From contig CAKUOH010000001.1 in assembly GCA_934668765.1 (NCBI GenBank), forward strand, positions 62,001 through 126,000: DNA of 64,000 nt, written 5' to 3'. A program made the position numbers and the translations under genes. The DNA is from an uncultured Helicobacteraceae bacterium. Its GTDB lineage: Bacteria > Campylobacterota > Campylobacteria > Campylobacterales > Helicobacteraceae. This document shows positions 34,466 through 42,840 of the stretch, one piece after another. The notes below the pieces were generated by a model that did not search any database, was not told where the DNA came from, and saw only the letters and a program-made list of their open reading frames with translations. Numbering within the stretch: the first letter of the stretch is position 1; each line of letters begins with the position of its first letter.

Positions 34466-35503
34466 ATGATTTTAGATAGCATTATAGGTTTGTTTTCGCA
34501 GGACATTGCGATAGATTTAGGGACGGCAAACACGGTGGTTTTGGTGCGAGGGCAGGGCATAGTCATCAATGAGCCAAGCATTGTCGCCGTGCAAAACAAC
34601 AAATATGGGCGAAGCAAAGTCCTAGCAGTCGGCAAAGAAGCAAAGGATATGATGGGCAAAACTCCAGATGGAATCGAGGCGATTCGCCCTATGCGAAATG
34701 GCGTGATTGCAGACTTTGATATGACAGAGAAAATGATTCGCTATTTTATCGAAAAGACACACAATCGCAAGAAATTTATCCGTCCGCGAATCGTAGTGTG
34801 CGTCCCTTATGGGCTTACAGGCGTGGAGCGCAAGGCTGTTAAAGAGTCTGCGGCAAGTGCAGGTGCTAGAGAAGTCTATCTTATCGAAGAGCCTATGGCA
34901 GCGGCAATCGGTGCGGGATTGCCTATCAAAGACCCACAAGGAAGCCTTGTAATAGACATTGGCGGAGGGACAACAGAAATCGGCGTGGTAAGTTTGGGCG
35001 GACTTGTGATTAGCAAGTCGATTCGTGTGGCAGGGGACAAGATGGATGAATCTATTGTAGATTATATTCGCAAAAAATACAATCTTTTGATAGGTGAGCG
35101 CACAGGCGAGGAAATCAAGCTAAAAATCGGTTGTGCCTACCCACTTGAGCAGGTTCTAACTATGCAGGTAAAAGGGCGCGACCAAGTAAGCGGACTGCTA
35201 AATACCATCGAGCTAACTAGCGAGGATATAAGGGACGCGATAAAAGAGCCATTGCGTGATATTGTCGATGTGCTAAAATCCGTGCTTGAAGTTATGCCGC
35301 CAGATTTATCGGGCGATATTGTGGAAAATGGCGTTGTGCTAACAGGTGGCGGGGCTCTCATTCGAGGGCTTGATAAATATTTAAGCGAAGTGGTAAAACT
35401 GCCTGTTTATGTCGCAGATGAGCCACTTTTGAGCGTGGCAAAAGGCACAGGCAAGGTTATGGAGCAAGATGGAATCCTAGACCAGCTAATCTATGAGGAA
35501 TAA
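34466..35503 (+). CDS. mreB: MreB, rod-shape actin homologue
   Basis: 345 residues. Phosphate-binding DLGTANT near the start, [11 protein letters not shown] and [12 protein letters not shown], and the C-terminal [12 protein letters not shown] are actin-fold motifs. It directs lateral wall growth. Followed by mreC. Confidence 0.97.
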   Translation: MILDSIIGLFSQDIAIDLGTANTVVLVRGQGIVINEPSIVAVQNNKYGRSKVLAVGKEAKDMMGKTPDGIEAIRPMRNGVIADFDMTEKMIRYFIEKTHNRKKFIRPRIVVCVPYGLTGVERKAVKESAASAGAREVYLIEEPMAAAIGAGLPIKDPQGSLVIDIGGGTTEIGVVSLGGLVISKSIRVAGDKMDESIVDYIRKKYNLLIGERTGEEIKLKIGCAYPLEQVLTMQVKGRDQVSGLLNTIELTSEDIRDAIKEPLRDIVDVLKSVLEVMPPDLSGDIVENGVVLTGGGALIRGLDKYLSEVVKLPVYVADEPLLSVAKGTGKVMEQDGILDQLIYEE

Positions 35504-35555
35504 AATGCTACTTCAAAGCCGATTCGCATTAAAGATTCGAAGCGATAAGTCCTAA

Positions 35556-36347
35556 ATGGCAAGAAAGCGTAACAAAATCCTTTGGATTTGCATTCTAATA
35601 ATTTTCATCTTATTTTTGTTAGAGCTAAATCAGGGACTATTTCGTTACAGCGTTGCATTTGGCGATGGGATTCGCACTAGAATCTATAATCTAAAAACTT
35701 CCATAATCTCCACATTTGAAAACTACACAAGCCAAGCAAAGCAAATACAAAAGCTAAAAATCATAGCCGAGCAAAAAGAGAGTGGCGACATAGAAAATAT
35801 GAATCTAAAAAGCGAAGTGGCGCGAATGCAAACGCTGATAGACACAAATATCAAGCCACGCGGGGTTGAATCCTTTCTAGTCCGTGCATATTCATTCGTA
35901 GATATGGGGCAGTATTCGCGCATTTGGCTAACGGGCGATAATTTAAGCCCGAGTTTGAAAGATGGCGACAAAGTCTTTGGGCTTATCAAGGACGGCTACA
36001 CCGCTGGAATCGCACTTTATAAAGACAATCTTTTGCTTGGCATTCTAAATGGCGACCCGAAAGTAAGCTACGGCGTGTATATCGGCGAGGGCAAGAGTAT
36101 GGGGATTTTAAAAACCGACATTAGCGGAAAAGTCGTCATCGAATACATAAACGCGTGGAATGAAATCAAAGAGGGCGATGAAATCATCACAAATGGACTT
36201 GATAATATATTTTTTGAGGGGCTAGGCGTGGGGCGCGTAAAAAAAGTGCGACAGGAATTTAGCTACATAGTCGCCGAAGTAGAGCTGTATAATCAAAATA
36301 AAGATATAGATTTTTATTGGCTAATTGACTTGGATTCGCAGGACTGA
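35556..36347 (+). CDS. mreC: MreC, rod-shape determining protein
   Basis: 263 residues. A short basic start and one membrane anchor (ILWICILIIFILFLLEL) are followed by a coiled coil at about 60-95 (IQKLKIIAEQKESGDIENM) and the beta domain. It scaffolds peptidoglycan synthases in the periplasm. An mreD gene is not visible; the next genes lie on the opposite strand. Confidence 0.93.
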   Translation: MARKRNKILWICILIIFILFLLELNQGLFRYSVAFGDGIRTRIYNLKTSIISTFENYTSQAKQIQKLKIIAEQKESGDIENMNLKSEVARMQTLIDTNIKPRGVESFLVRAYSFVDMGQYSRIWLTGDNLSPSLKDGDKVFGLIKDGYTAGIALYKDNLLLGILNGDPKVSYGVYIGEGKSMGILKTDISGKVVIEYINAWNEIKEGDEIITNGLDNIFFEGLGVGRVKKVRQEFSYIVAEVELYNQNKDIDFYWLIDLDSQD

Positions 36348-36403
36348 TTGCGTCTATAAGTGGCAATCGTGCGAATGTCAAAAATAATCGCATTGCATAA
36401 TAA

Positions 36404-37606
36404 TCATAATGTTGCGATTCGTGGCAAGGTTTTGCCTTTTTGGGTGCGGATTTTGGCATAGGCAAATGGGAAAGCTAAAAATCCGCCATACCAAAATCGC
36501 TCACACGCCCTTTGCAACGCCAAACCTAGCTGATATTCATAAGTTTTAGCTAATTCATTTTCGATAAATTCGCGCATTTGGTTATCCATTGTGCCTTGCG
36601 AAGTATTTGTGTGTCGCAAATAGATTTTAAAGTAAAGCGTGAAAGGCGTTCGCAGTTTGCGAAAAAATCCCTTTGTGGTGTAGCGTTTATGTAGCTTTAT
36701 CGGTAAGCATTCGCTTAAAGAGCGCAAAAATAGCTTATAAATCGGCACATCGGCGATATACACGAGCTCCAAATGTTTAGATTCCATATAATTATCCCAA
36801 AGCAAATAATCATCAAAAAGCGTGTAGTATATTTTTAGGGTATTGCAATGCGGAGCGATAATATCGCAAAATCCCGCACGCACCGAAATCACACCCGCAC
36901 AAGATATACCCAAAGCAATCGCCTCTTTAAGCGATAAATCCAAATCATACACGCCACTAGTGAAAAATTTTGCAAATTCTTGCTTATATTTTAGGGTATT
37001 GACAACTACGCTATATCCTTGTTTGCGTAATTTTTGGCATTCATATTTGAAAATCATCATAGGTAATTTAGGAAAAGAATTTGCCTCTGGGCAAAGTAAA
37101 ATAATTTTATTCAAAGGGGCTATTTTAGCGAGTTTGTCGCGCAAATCTTTGCTGATTTGTGGCAGATTTGTCGGCAAGATTCGTTGTGCATCTTTTGGAA
37201 GCATATATCGCACCCTATCAAAATCAAGCTGATTATTTGTATATATTTTTAATTCATAGTTAATAAAGTGCGAATAAATCTTGCCAAGCGCAGGCATAGA
37301 CACGATATTATCAAGCATTAGACAATGTCTATCTTTACACAAATCCACGCTTTTATCATCGCAAATCTCGTATTCTAACCCTTTAAACATTTCACACACT
37401 GCTTCGTGCATAGCTTTTATAATGACTATAATTTTGCCTTTATAGTGCTTTTCTAGTGCTGACTTTATAAGGCATAATCTATAAGTATCTCCCGCACTAG
37501 AAGGGCTTACAAAATAATATCTATCACTTCGTAGATTCTGCGCTAGTTCTTGCAAGGTTTGTATAGGTTTTTGGGTTGCGCTTGGCGCAGTAGTTTGTTG
37601 TGTCAT
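36404..37606 (-). CDS. Putative GT-B glycosyltransferase of surface glycan locus
   Basis: 400 residues. The layout suggests a GT9/heptosyltransferase-like fold: an N-terminal Rossmann half with SPSSAGDTYRLCLIKSALE, a linker, then KIILLCPEANSFPKLP and a C-terminal half with VVVNTLKYKQE and LGISCAGVISVRAGFCDIIAP. The last 100 residues are basic and amphipathic and may contact the membrane. It is the last gene of a minus-strand locus with a HAD phosphatase, radical-SAM genes and a nucleotidyltransferase-kinase fusion. Donor and acceptor unknown. Confidence 0.6.
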   Translation of the reverse strand: MTQQTTAPSATQKPIQTLQELAQNLRSDRYYFVSPSSAGDTYRLCLIKSALEKHYKGKIIVIIKAMHEAVCEMFKGLEYEICDDKSVDLCKDRHCLMLDNIVSMPALGKIYSHFINYELKIYTNNQLDFDRVRYMLPKDAQRILPTNLPQISKDLRDKLAKIAPLNKIILLCPEANSFPKLPMMIFKYECQKLRKQGYSVVVNTLKYKQEFAKFFTSGVYDLDLSLKEAIALGISCAGVISVRAGFCDIIAPHCNTLKIYYTLFDDYLLWDNYMESKHLELVYIADVPIYKLFLRSLSECLPIKLHKRYTTKGFFRKLRTPFTLYFKIYLRHTNTSQGTMDNQMREFIENELAKTYEYQLGLALQRACERFWYGGFLAFPFAYAKIRTQKGKTLPRIATL

Positions 37607-37621
37607 TTTTTGTCCTTTGAT

Positions 37622-37996
37622 TTATAAATTCTCATCGATTTTTACCTTGATTTGAAACTCGCTGTCTCGTCCTTTATTTATCGCAAAAGCCGTTTTTAGC
37701 CCACTAGGCTTTATGTCATTTATCAAAATCCGCTCACCAAAGGGCAAATCGCTTATGATTTCATCAAATCTAATGTTATGCGCCACTAAAAATTGTTTTA
37801 GATTCTCCACTTCACTTTGACTTCGTGCGGTAAGCAAAATCACTTTGTCATCTTTTGGCAGTTTTGCAAAAAACTCACTCACGCCCTCCAAAAGCATATC
37901 GCACGAATCTATCTTATGCCCATTGTGCTTTACAATCGTGCCATCAATATCAATAAGCCAAGTTTTTGACAAATTTGATAATTTTAAGGTTTTCAT
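37622..37996 (-). CDS. HAD-family phosphatase (capsule/glycan type)
   Basis: 124 residues. The nucleophile motif WLIDIDGTIVKHNG and LLTARSQSEVENLKQFL are HAD motifs I and II, and LINDIKPSG fits motif IV. It is a small capless hydrolase, like those found in capsule or LPS loci. The ATG follows a GGAGGAATAA overlapping the radical-SAM stop, so it is translationally linked to the upstream phase-variable gene. Confidence 0.75.
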   Translation of the reverse strand: MKTLKLSNLSKTWLIDIDGTIVKHNGHKIDSCDMLLEGVSEFFAKLPKDDKVILLTARSQSEVENLKQFLVAHNIRFDEIISDLPFGERILINDIKPSGLKTAFAINKGRDSEFQIKVKIDENL

Positions 37997-39196
37997 TTAT
38001 TCCTCCCCGATTTGAATAGCTGGGGTGCAAGTCTCGCGCTCATTGAGTATGTCGCAGAATCTACACGCGCTAAAGTTTGTATTCGTGTAAAAAGCAAGTA
38101 AATCTGCCTTGCTAATCTCTCTATCAAGACGCAGAGATTCAAGCCCCAAATCCTTATTAGATTCACGCGACAAAATCTTTGAGCCCATAATAGATTCCCC
38201 CCCCCCCCCGTTTGTAGCCACACTAAAATCATCTTGAACCTTTTGGTGAATCGTCCCCTTTGCCGCAAAATGACTAGCGCGAGGACAAATCGATAATTCG
38301 CTACCATACACGCTGACACAAGGTGTATTACACGCTAAAAAATACGCCGAGTTTTCCGCGTCCGTGCGCTTAATCTCCACATAAGTAGGCGGTGGTGATT
38401 TGCCCCACACGCTATCATCAATAAAGATATAATTCATTTGCTGTTTGCGCAAATACGCCACCAAATCATAGCTTTTTAGTCGTTTGGCAAGGCGCGGATT
38501 TGCCGTGTAGTTGCTAACCCAAATCCATAGCTTTTTGTTGCCCTTGTGCTTTTCAAATACCGCACGAAGTGCATCGCTAAAATAAATCGTGCCATTTGTG
38601 GTAATATAGACATTTTCGATTTTCTCGCAATTTAGGGCAAAATCTAGCATTTGCGGTAACTCTTTATGCAAAAGCGGTTCGCCACCAAGCAATAAAAGCG
38701 CGTTTAGTTTGTCGACATTTTTTAGTAGATTTTGGAGATAGGTTTGAAAATCTGCAAAAGTTATCACGCGCTGATTTTCGCGTGGCAAGTAGGGAATGTA
38801 GTTTGTGCAGTTTTTGCACTTCAAATTACAAGTCGTGGTAATGGCAAATTCGACTTGTGGCAGGTAGATTTTGCCCCGTAGTTTGAAATCCCTAATAGTT
38901 TTAAGTCGCTCCATTTGATAGCGATTAATAGGAAGCGAGTCGATTGCATTTGAAACGGCATTACGAAATGCCTTGCGATACTTGGAGCGCGGAATCACAA
39001 AGCTAGAGATTTTTACTAACATTTTTATCGCGGATTTTGGTAAATCTAAAATGGCGTTTTTGCCATCGGATTCACCCCTGCCCATCGCGCGTTTGAGATT
39101 ATGCACACCGTAGAATTTATTACGCACATAGTATTCAATCACGCGTTGTTTATAGACGCGATATTGTTCTTTAGTAAGGGTTTTATGTAAATTCAT
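37997..39196 (-). CDS. Radical-SAM protein 1, phase-variable (G13, ON)
   Basis: 399 residues. The radical-SAM motif CNLKCKNC (CX3CX2C) near 125-132 is followed by NALLLLGGEPLLHKELP. The C-terminus has CRFCDILNERETC, a partial SPASM-like cluster. On the coding strand 13 G residues (38209-38197) encode GGGG in ATNGGGGES, between the core and the C-terminal cysteines. With 13 the frame is intact; any change not a multiple of three removes that cluster. It is a paralogue of the gene at 39454. Substrate unknown; probably a sugar or glycan-linked group. Confidence 0.75.
   Translation of the reverse strand: MNLHKTLTKEQYRVYKQRVIEYYVRNKFYGVHNLKRAMGRGESDGKNAILDLPKSAIKMLVKISSFVIPRSKYRKAFRNAVSNAIDSLPINRYQMERLKTIRDFKLRGKIYLPQVEFAITTTCNLKCKNCTNYIPYLPRENQRVITFADFQTYLQNLLKNVDKLNALLLLGGEPLLHKELPQMLDFALNCEKIENVYITTNGTIYFSDALRAVFEKHKGNKKLWIWVSNYTANPRLAKRLKSYDLVAYLRKQQMNYIFIDDSVWGKSPPPTYVEIKRTDAENSAYFLACNTPCVSVYGSELSICPRASHFAAKGTIHQKVQDDFSVATNGGGGESIMGSKILSRESNKDLGLESLRLDREISKADLLAFYTNTNFSACRFCDILNERETCTPAIQIGEE
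38197..38209 (-). repeat. Poly-G13 slippage tract in radical-SAM gene 1
   Basis: Thirteen consecutive C on the plus strand (G on the coding strand). The length is well above what is stable in replicating bacteria lacking mismatch repair, as Campylobacterota do. Present length reads ON. Confidence 0.8.
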
Positions 39197-39227
39197 TTTT
39201 TATCCTTTCGTTGTTTTTTTGTTTTTT

Positions 39228-39373
39228 GTCATTGCGATACTTGCGCAAACAAGTCGTGGCAATCCATTCTTTTTTTGTGTGGATTGCTTCGTTGCACTTG
39301 CTTTGCTCGTGCGCCTCGCAATGACGAAATGGCGCGAGATTGCCACGAATCGCTACGCAAGTATCGCAATGAC
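39228..39373. repeat. Composite inverted repeat (GTCATTGCGATAC ends)
   Basis: Two arms of about 36 bases, GTCATTGCGATACTTGCG... at 39228-39264 and its near-perfect inverse at 39338-39373. They enclose another GATTGCTTCGTTG/CCTCGCAATGAC unit. It lies between the two radical-SAM genes and could mediate rearrangement or form a transcript hairpin. Confidence 0.6.
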
Positions 39374-39385
39374 AAGGAATCTACC

Positions 39386-39418
39386 CACCCCCTAACCCCT
39401 CCGCAAGGGAGGGGGAAT
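39386..39418. repeat. GC-rich GCAA-loop hairpin repeat, copy A
   Basis: CACCCCCTAACCCCTCCGCAAGGGAGGGGGAA-type unit, partly palindromic around GCAA. Other copies lie at 41846-41882 and 57451-57486. Confidence 0.6.
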
Positions 39419-39453
39419 ATATGGTATCGCCACAAGCAATGGATGGGGAATTT

Positions 39454-40452
39454 TTAAGATTTGACTTGAATCCCAGCGTCAATTTGTGTGTAAGTTTCAA
39501 GGCATTGGCAATAATCGCACACAGAAAAATAATCTCTTGTGTAAAATGCGATAAAATCACGCGCAGAAACATTGTGATTCCCCCCCCCATTTGTAGCGTT
39601 ATTTAGATTGATTCCATCAACTAAATTTATGGCGGGATTTAATGCCTTTTCTATATAATATGCCCTCGTGCAGACTAAAAATCGCCCTTCAAATAGAGAG
39701 ACGCAATCCTTTTGCCAACAACGCCAAAAAGTGCGCTTAATGCCATCAATACCCCTATTTCGTGCAAAAATATCACCCCTTTTTACCCAGCGAAAATCCT
39801 TTGCGTTACGCGTGGTGCTATATGGAATCTTGTGCTTTTCTAAAATCTCTAGCACTTCGCTATATTTTGTCTTATTATGCAACGAGTAGTTTGAAACAAA
39901 AACTGCGATTCTGTGGCGATTTCTTACCAGCGAATCTAGCACTATTTGATTTGGGATTATCGTGCCATTTGTAACGATTTCGATAAGCAAAATCTGCTTT
40001 TTACTACACGCATAATCTACCATTTCCGCAAAATCCGCATTTAGTAGTGGCTCTCCGCCGATGATTTTAAATTGATAAATGTGGCTGACATTATTTAGTA
40101 GGGCATCAAGTCGCGCTTTAAAGCTATCAATCGTCTCATCGTAATGTTGCGCTTTGGTGTAAAGTGGCATTAGAGAGCCACAATCCCTGCATTTTAGAGT
40201 GCAACGCGTGGTAATATTAAAATCCATCGTAGGCACAGAGACTTTGCGCGTGAGAAATAACTTGATTTTTTCAAATCGCACTATGCGCTTGTGCTTAAAT
40301 CGGCGCAAAAGCCACCGCGCATACCACCATTTTTGCAAATATTTTGCCTTTAACGCGCCGTGATTTTGTAAAAGATACGCGCCAAATTCTAAATTGCGAA
40401 TCTTAAAAGTCCGCCACTCTTGCCTCGTAAGTCCTAAATATAACCTTAACAT
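39454..40452 (-). CDS. Radical-SAM protein 2, phase-variable (G9, ON)
   Basis: 332 residues. CTLKCRDC (CX3CX2C) near 88-95, FKIIGGEPLLNADFAEM, and a C-terminal CDYCQCLET motif. Poly-G9 on the coding strand (39588-39580) encodes GGG in ATNGGGNHN, at the position equivalent to the tract in the paralogue at 37997. Nine residues read in frame. Ribosome site AAAGGAT six bases before the ATG is the same as in the other gene, so the pair is a tandem duplication. Independent switching of the two is possible. Confidence 0.75.
   Translation of the reverse strand: MLRLYLGLTRQEWRTFKIRNLEFGAYLLQNHGALKAKYLQKWWYARWLLRRFKHKRIVRFEKIKLFLTRKVSVPTMDFNITTRCTLKCRDCGSLMPLYTKAQHYDETIDSFKARLDALLNNVSHIYQFKIIGGEPLLNADFAEMVDYACSKKQILLIEIVTNGTIIPNQIVLDSLVRNRHRIAVFVSNYSLHNKTKYSEVLEILEKHKIPYSTTRNAKDFRWVKRGDIFARNRGIDGIKRTFWRCWQKDCVSLFEGRFLVCTRAYYIEKALNPAINLVDGINLNNATNGGGNHNVSARDFIAFYTRDYFSVCDYCQCLETYTQIDAGIQVKS
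39580..39588 (-). repeat. Poly-G9 slippage tract in radical-SAM gene 2
   Basis: Nine C on the plus strand. Flanking TTTGTAGC matches the sequence beside the G13 tract of the paralogue, so the tract predates the duplication. Confidence 0.75.
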
Positions 40453-40687
40453 TTTTTATCCTTTTGTGTTAGATTTGGGTTTGGATTGCCACGATTTTGC
40501 TTTTGAATCGCGTAAAAAACAATCGAAGTAGTTGCGGTAGTGCTTTGGATTATTTTTGTGTGAAATAAGCGAAATAGGACTTGGGCGTCAATGGCTACTT
40601 CGCTTCGCTCGTAGATTCTGCGAATTGAGCGCAGTTTTATGCAAAAATAATCCAAATGATTACCCAAATACAAATTGCCACAAAAAA

Positions 40688-42443
40688 TCATAAAAATCCC
40701 TCCAACAACATATTCCCCCGATAAAACGCCGCACAAATGCTATCATAATCCTCCCACGCGTAAGCCGTGAGAGATAGCCAAATTAGCGCGTGGAGTAGCT
40801 TAATCTTTTCTTTGCTGACATTTGGCAGTAAATCAAAAAATTCTTCGCTCATATCGCTCCACATACTTGATTTTATGGCGAGTTCAACTTCGCGCTCACC
40901 GATTAAAAGCGTGAATTTTTTGCGGTTAAATTGGTCATAATCGCCACAGATGGAGTAATAAAGCTTGGCAAAATCATAATCCGCATCGCCAAAAAAGCGC
41001 GTTTGCCCGAAATATCCGCGCGGGTCGATAAGCACAACCTGCATATTAAAGCTATCAAAAAGCATATTTGAAAAGGTCGCATCTCCGTGGATTAGGGCAA
41101 ATTCGCGCGGAAAATGCGCAGTGATTAACGAAGCGATTTTAGACTTATCAAAAAGCGCGTTTTTGTAATATCTGCCATCAATTTTGATAAACTCATCACG
41201 CGCAAAAGGGATAAGCGATTCAACAAGCGCAAGTCTATCAAAGGTTTTTGTGATATAAGTCTCCGTGCAATCGCTTGGCACGGCAGGAATCTTGGGCGTA
41301 AGATTGTGAAGTGATTTTAGTGAATCTATGATTTTGGCTAAAATCTCGCGCTTTTGGCTTTTTAGTAAGCACTCGTATTCATAGATATTTTTGCCACTTA
41401 TCTTTTTCATCGTAAGCGGATTTAGCGCATATATTTGGGGGATTTGGCTAAATCCCAAATTTTGCACGAATTCATACCACGCAATTTCTTTTTTAGCAAT
41501 TTCGCGCCCTTGCGAATCTAGCGGGGTTTTTATGGCAATATTGTCGCTAAATTCGATTTTGTTAAATGGGCGGGTTAAACTCTGCGGGTTGGTTTCGGTA
41601 TAGACTAATAAAGTGCCGATTTCTTTGCTGTGCGCTAAATCAAGCGGAGTAAAGTTTATATTTTGCGTTTGTAGCCACTCGACTAATGCGCCACTTTGTG
41701 GGATATTTGCAAGGCATTGTTTGTCTGCAAAGATAAAAAGCCCTGCAACGCCGTTTTTATAGCTAGGCACGTTTATAAATTTGCCATTTTCATAGCTCCA
41801 CCTGCATTCAAAATCACCAGAAATGCCGATGAAGTTTTGTGGATTTACCCACCCCCTAGCCCCCTCCGCAAGGGAGGGGGAACAATGGTGTTGAAAATCC
41901 GCAAGGGAGGAAAAATCAAATTCAAGTCCCTCTCCTTGCGGGATGAATTTAGGGCGGGGTTTATTTTGTGAATCTAACTTGCTTTTGGAATTTTTATGCG
42001 ACTGATAAATGGGGGGGGGGAATCGTGTTTGATTTAGGTGAATCTGTCGAATCTACATTAGATTCCACGCAAGATTCACACATTTTTGGCAATGTAAATT
42101 CATTTGATAAAATCAAATCACACCAAATGATCATAAAAGGCTCATTTTCGCCAAAATCCGCTATCGCTTCGCGCAAACCCGCTATCGTGCCATCATATTG
42201 CGCCCTTAAAATCCTATAATCCACGCCGTTGTCAAATGTAGGCGCGAAAATGGCAAGATATTTTTGCAAAACTTCGATTTTATAATCCGCGATTATGGTA
42301 AATTTCGCGCCTTTAAACTTGCGAAATAGATGAAAAATAATTGGCAGATTGTTATAAGGCACAAGGCATTTTGGCTTATTGCGCGTAAGTCCCTCTAATC
42401 GCGTCCCCTTGCCACCTGCTTGAATAATGATATGTTTTAGCAT
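40688..42443 (-). CDS. Nucleotidyltransferase-kinase fusion, phase-OFF (C10)
   Basis: One gene broken by a C10 tract at 42020-42011. Upstream, 149 residues start MLKHIIIQAGGKGTRLEGLTRNKPKCLVP, an NTP-transferase core. After the tract the current frame stops within a few codons. With nine (or twelve) C the frame reads without a stop into NFIGISGDFECRWSYENGKF, then VPSYKNGVAGLFIFADKQCL (second half of the transferase, ORF from 41770) and an APH/choline-kinase-like domain with HGDATFSNMLFD and LIDPRG. It would activate and attach a phosphorylated small molecule to a glycan. The product is unknown. A G/C-rich repeat is read through in the insert. Confidence 0.75.
41846..41882. repeat. GC-rich GCAA-loop hairpin repeat, copy B (inside coding frame)
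   Basis: The unit TACCCACCCCCTAGCCCCC... with GCAA loop and GGGAGGGGG stem. Related fragments follow at about 41897-41960. It lies in the interdomain insert of the nucleotidyltransferase-kinase frame and is read as CSPSLAEGARGWVNPQN. Confidence 0.6.
42011..42020 (-). repeat. Poly-C10 slippage tract in nucleotidyltransferase
   Basis: Ten G on the plus strand, C on the coding strand, read as IPPPH before a stop. One fewer base opens the frame to position 40688. Current state OFF. Confidence 0.8.
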
Positions 42444-42523
42444 AAATTCTCTACTTTATCGGCTAGATTCGTGTCCTTTATTTCAAAAATGGAATTATAA
42501 CCAAAATTTAAAGTTTATCAAAG

Positions 42524-42529
42524 TATAAT
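42524..42529 (+). promoter_or_regulatory. TATAAT promoter before ydcH-like gene
   Basis: AAGTATAATTG, 27 bases upstream of the ATG at 42556. Confidence 0.5.
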
Positions 42530-42555
42530 TGCGAAATTTTTTTAAAGGAGAAAAT

Positions 42556-42786
42556 ATGCTACACGAATATCGAGAAGAAATAGCGCAGTTAAAGGCACAA
42601 AATCCACATTTTGCAAGGATTTTTGAAGAGCACAACGAGCTAGATGATAGGATTAAGGAAGTCGAAGCGGGCGGGGGCGAATATGTCGATGAGTTTGAGC
42701 TAGATACGATGAAAAAGCAAAAATTACGCTTAAAAGACGAAGCTTACGCGATGGTGTTAGAGTTTAAGAAAAATCAGGGCAAGTGA
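42556..42786 (+). CDS. YdcH-family (DUF465) small protein
   Basis: 76 residues from ATG 42556, with AAAGGAG upstream; a longer frame from 42529 has no ribosome site. The helix-turn-helix hairpin fold is recognisable by NPHFARIFEEHNELDDRIKEVE and LKKQKLRLKDEAYAML-type residues (here MKKQKLRLKDEAYAMV). Function of the family is unknown. It precedes pyrG. Confidence 0.8.
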   Translation: MLHEYREEIAQLKAQNPHFARIFEEHNELDDRIKEVEAGGGEYVDEFELDTMKKQKLRLKDEAYAMVLEFKKNQGK

Positions 42787-42840
42787 ATCGCGCTTGATTC
42801 GGCTAGATTCGCTTAAAATTTAAAACATTAAATTACCCAA

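Noticed and set aside
37993-38319. Alternative frame across the G13 tract as a separate gene
   Set aside because: It is the out-of-phase continuation of radical-SAM gene 1, useful only as the OFF product.
39386-39418. GC-rich hairpin as a transcription terminator
   Set aside because: No run of T follows on either strand, and near-identical copies occur inside a coding frame and elsewhere, so it is treated as a repeat.
40446-40736. Frame of 96 residues before the radical-SAM gene
   Set aside because: Overlaps both neighbouring genes' ends, has no ribosome site and covers repeat-rich intergenic DNA.
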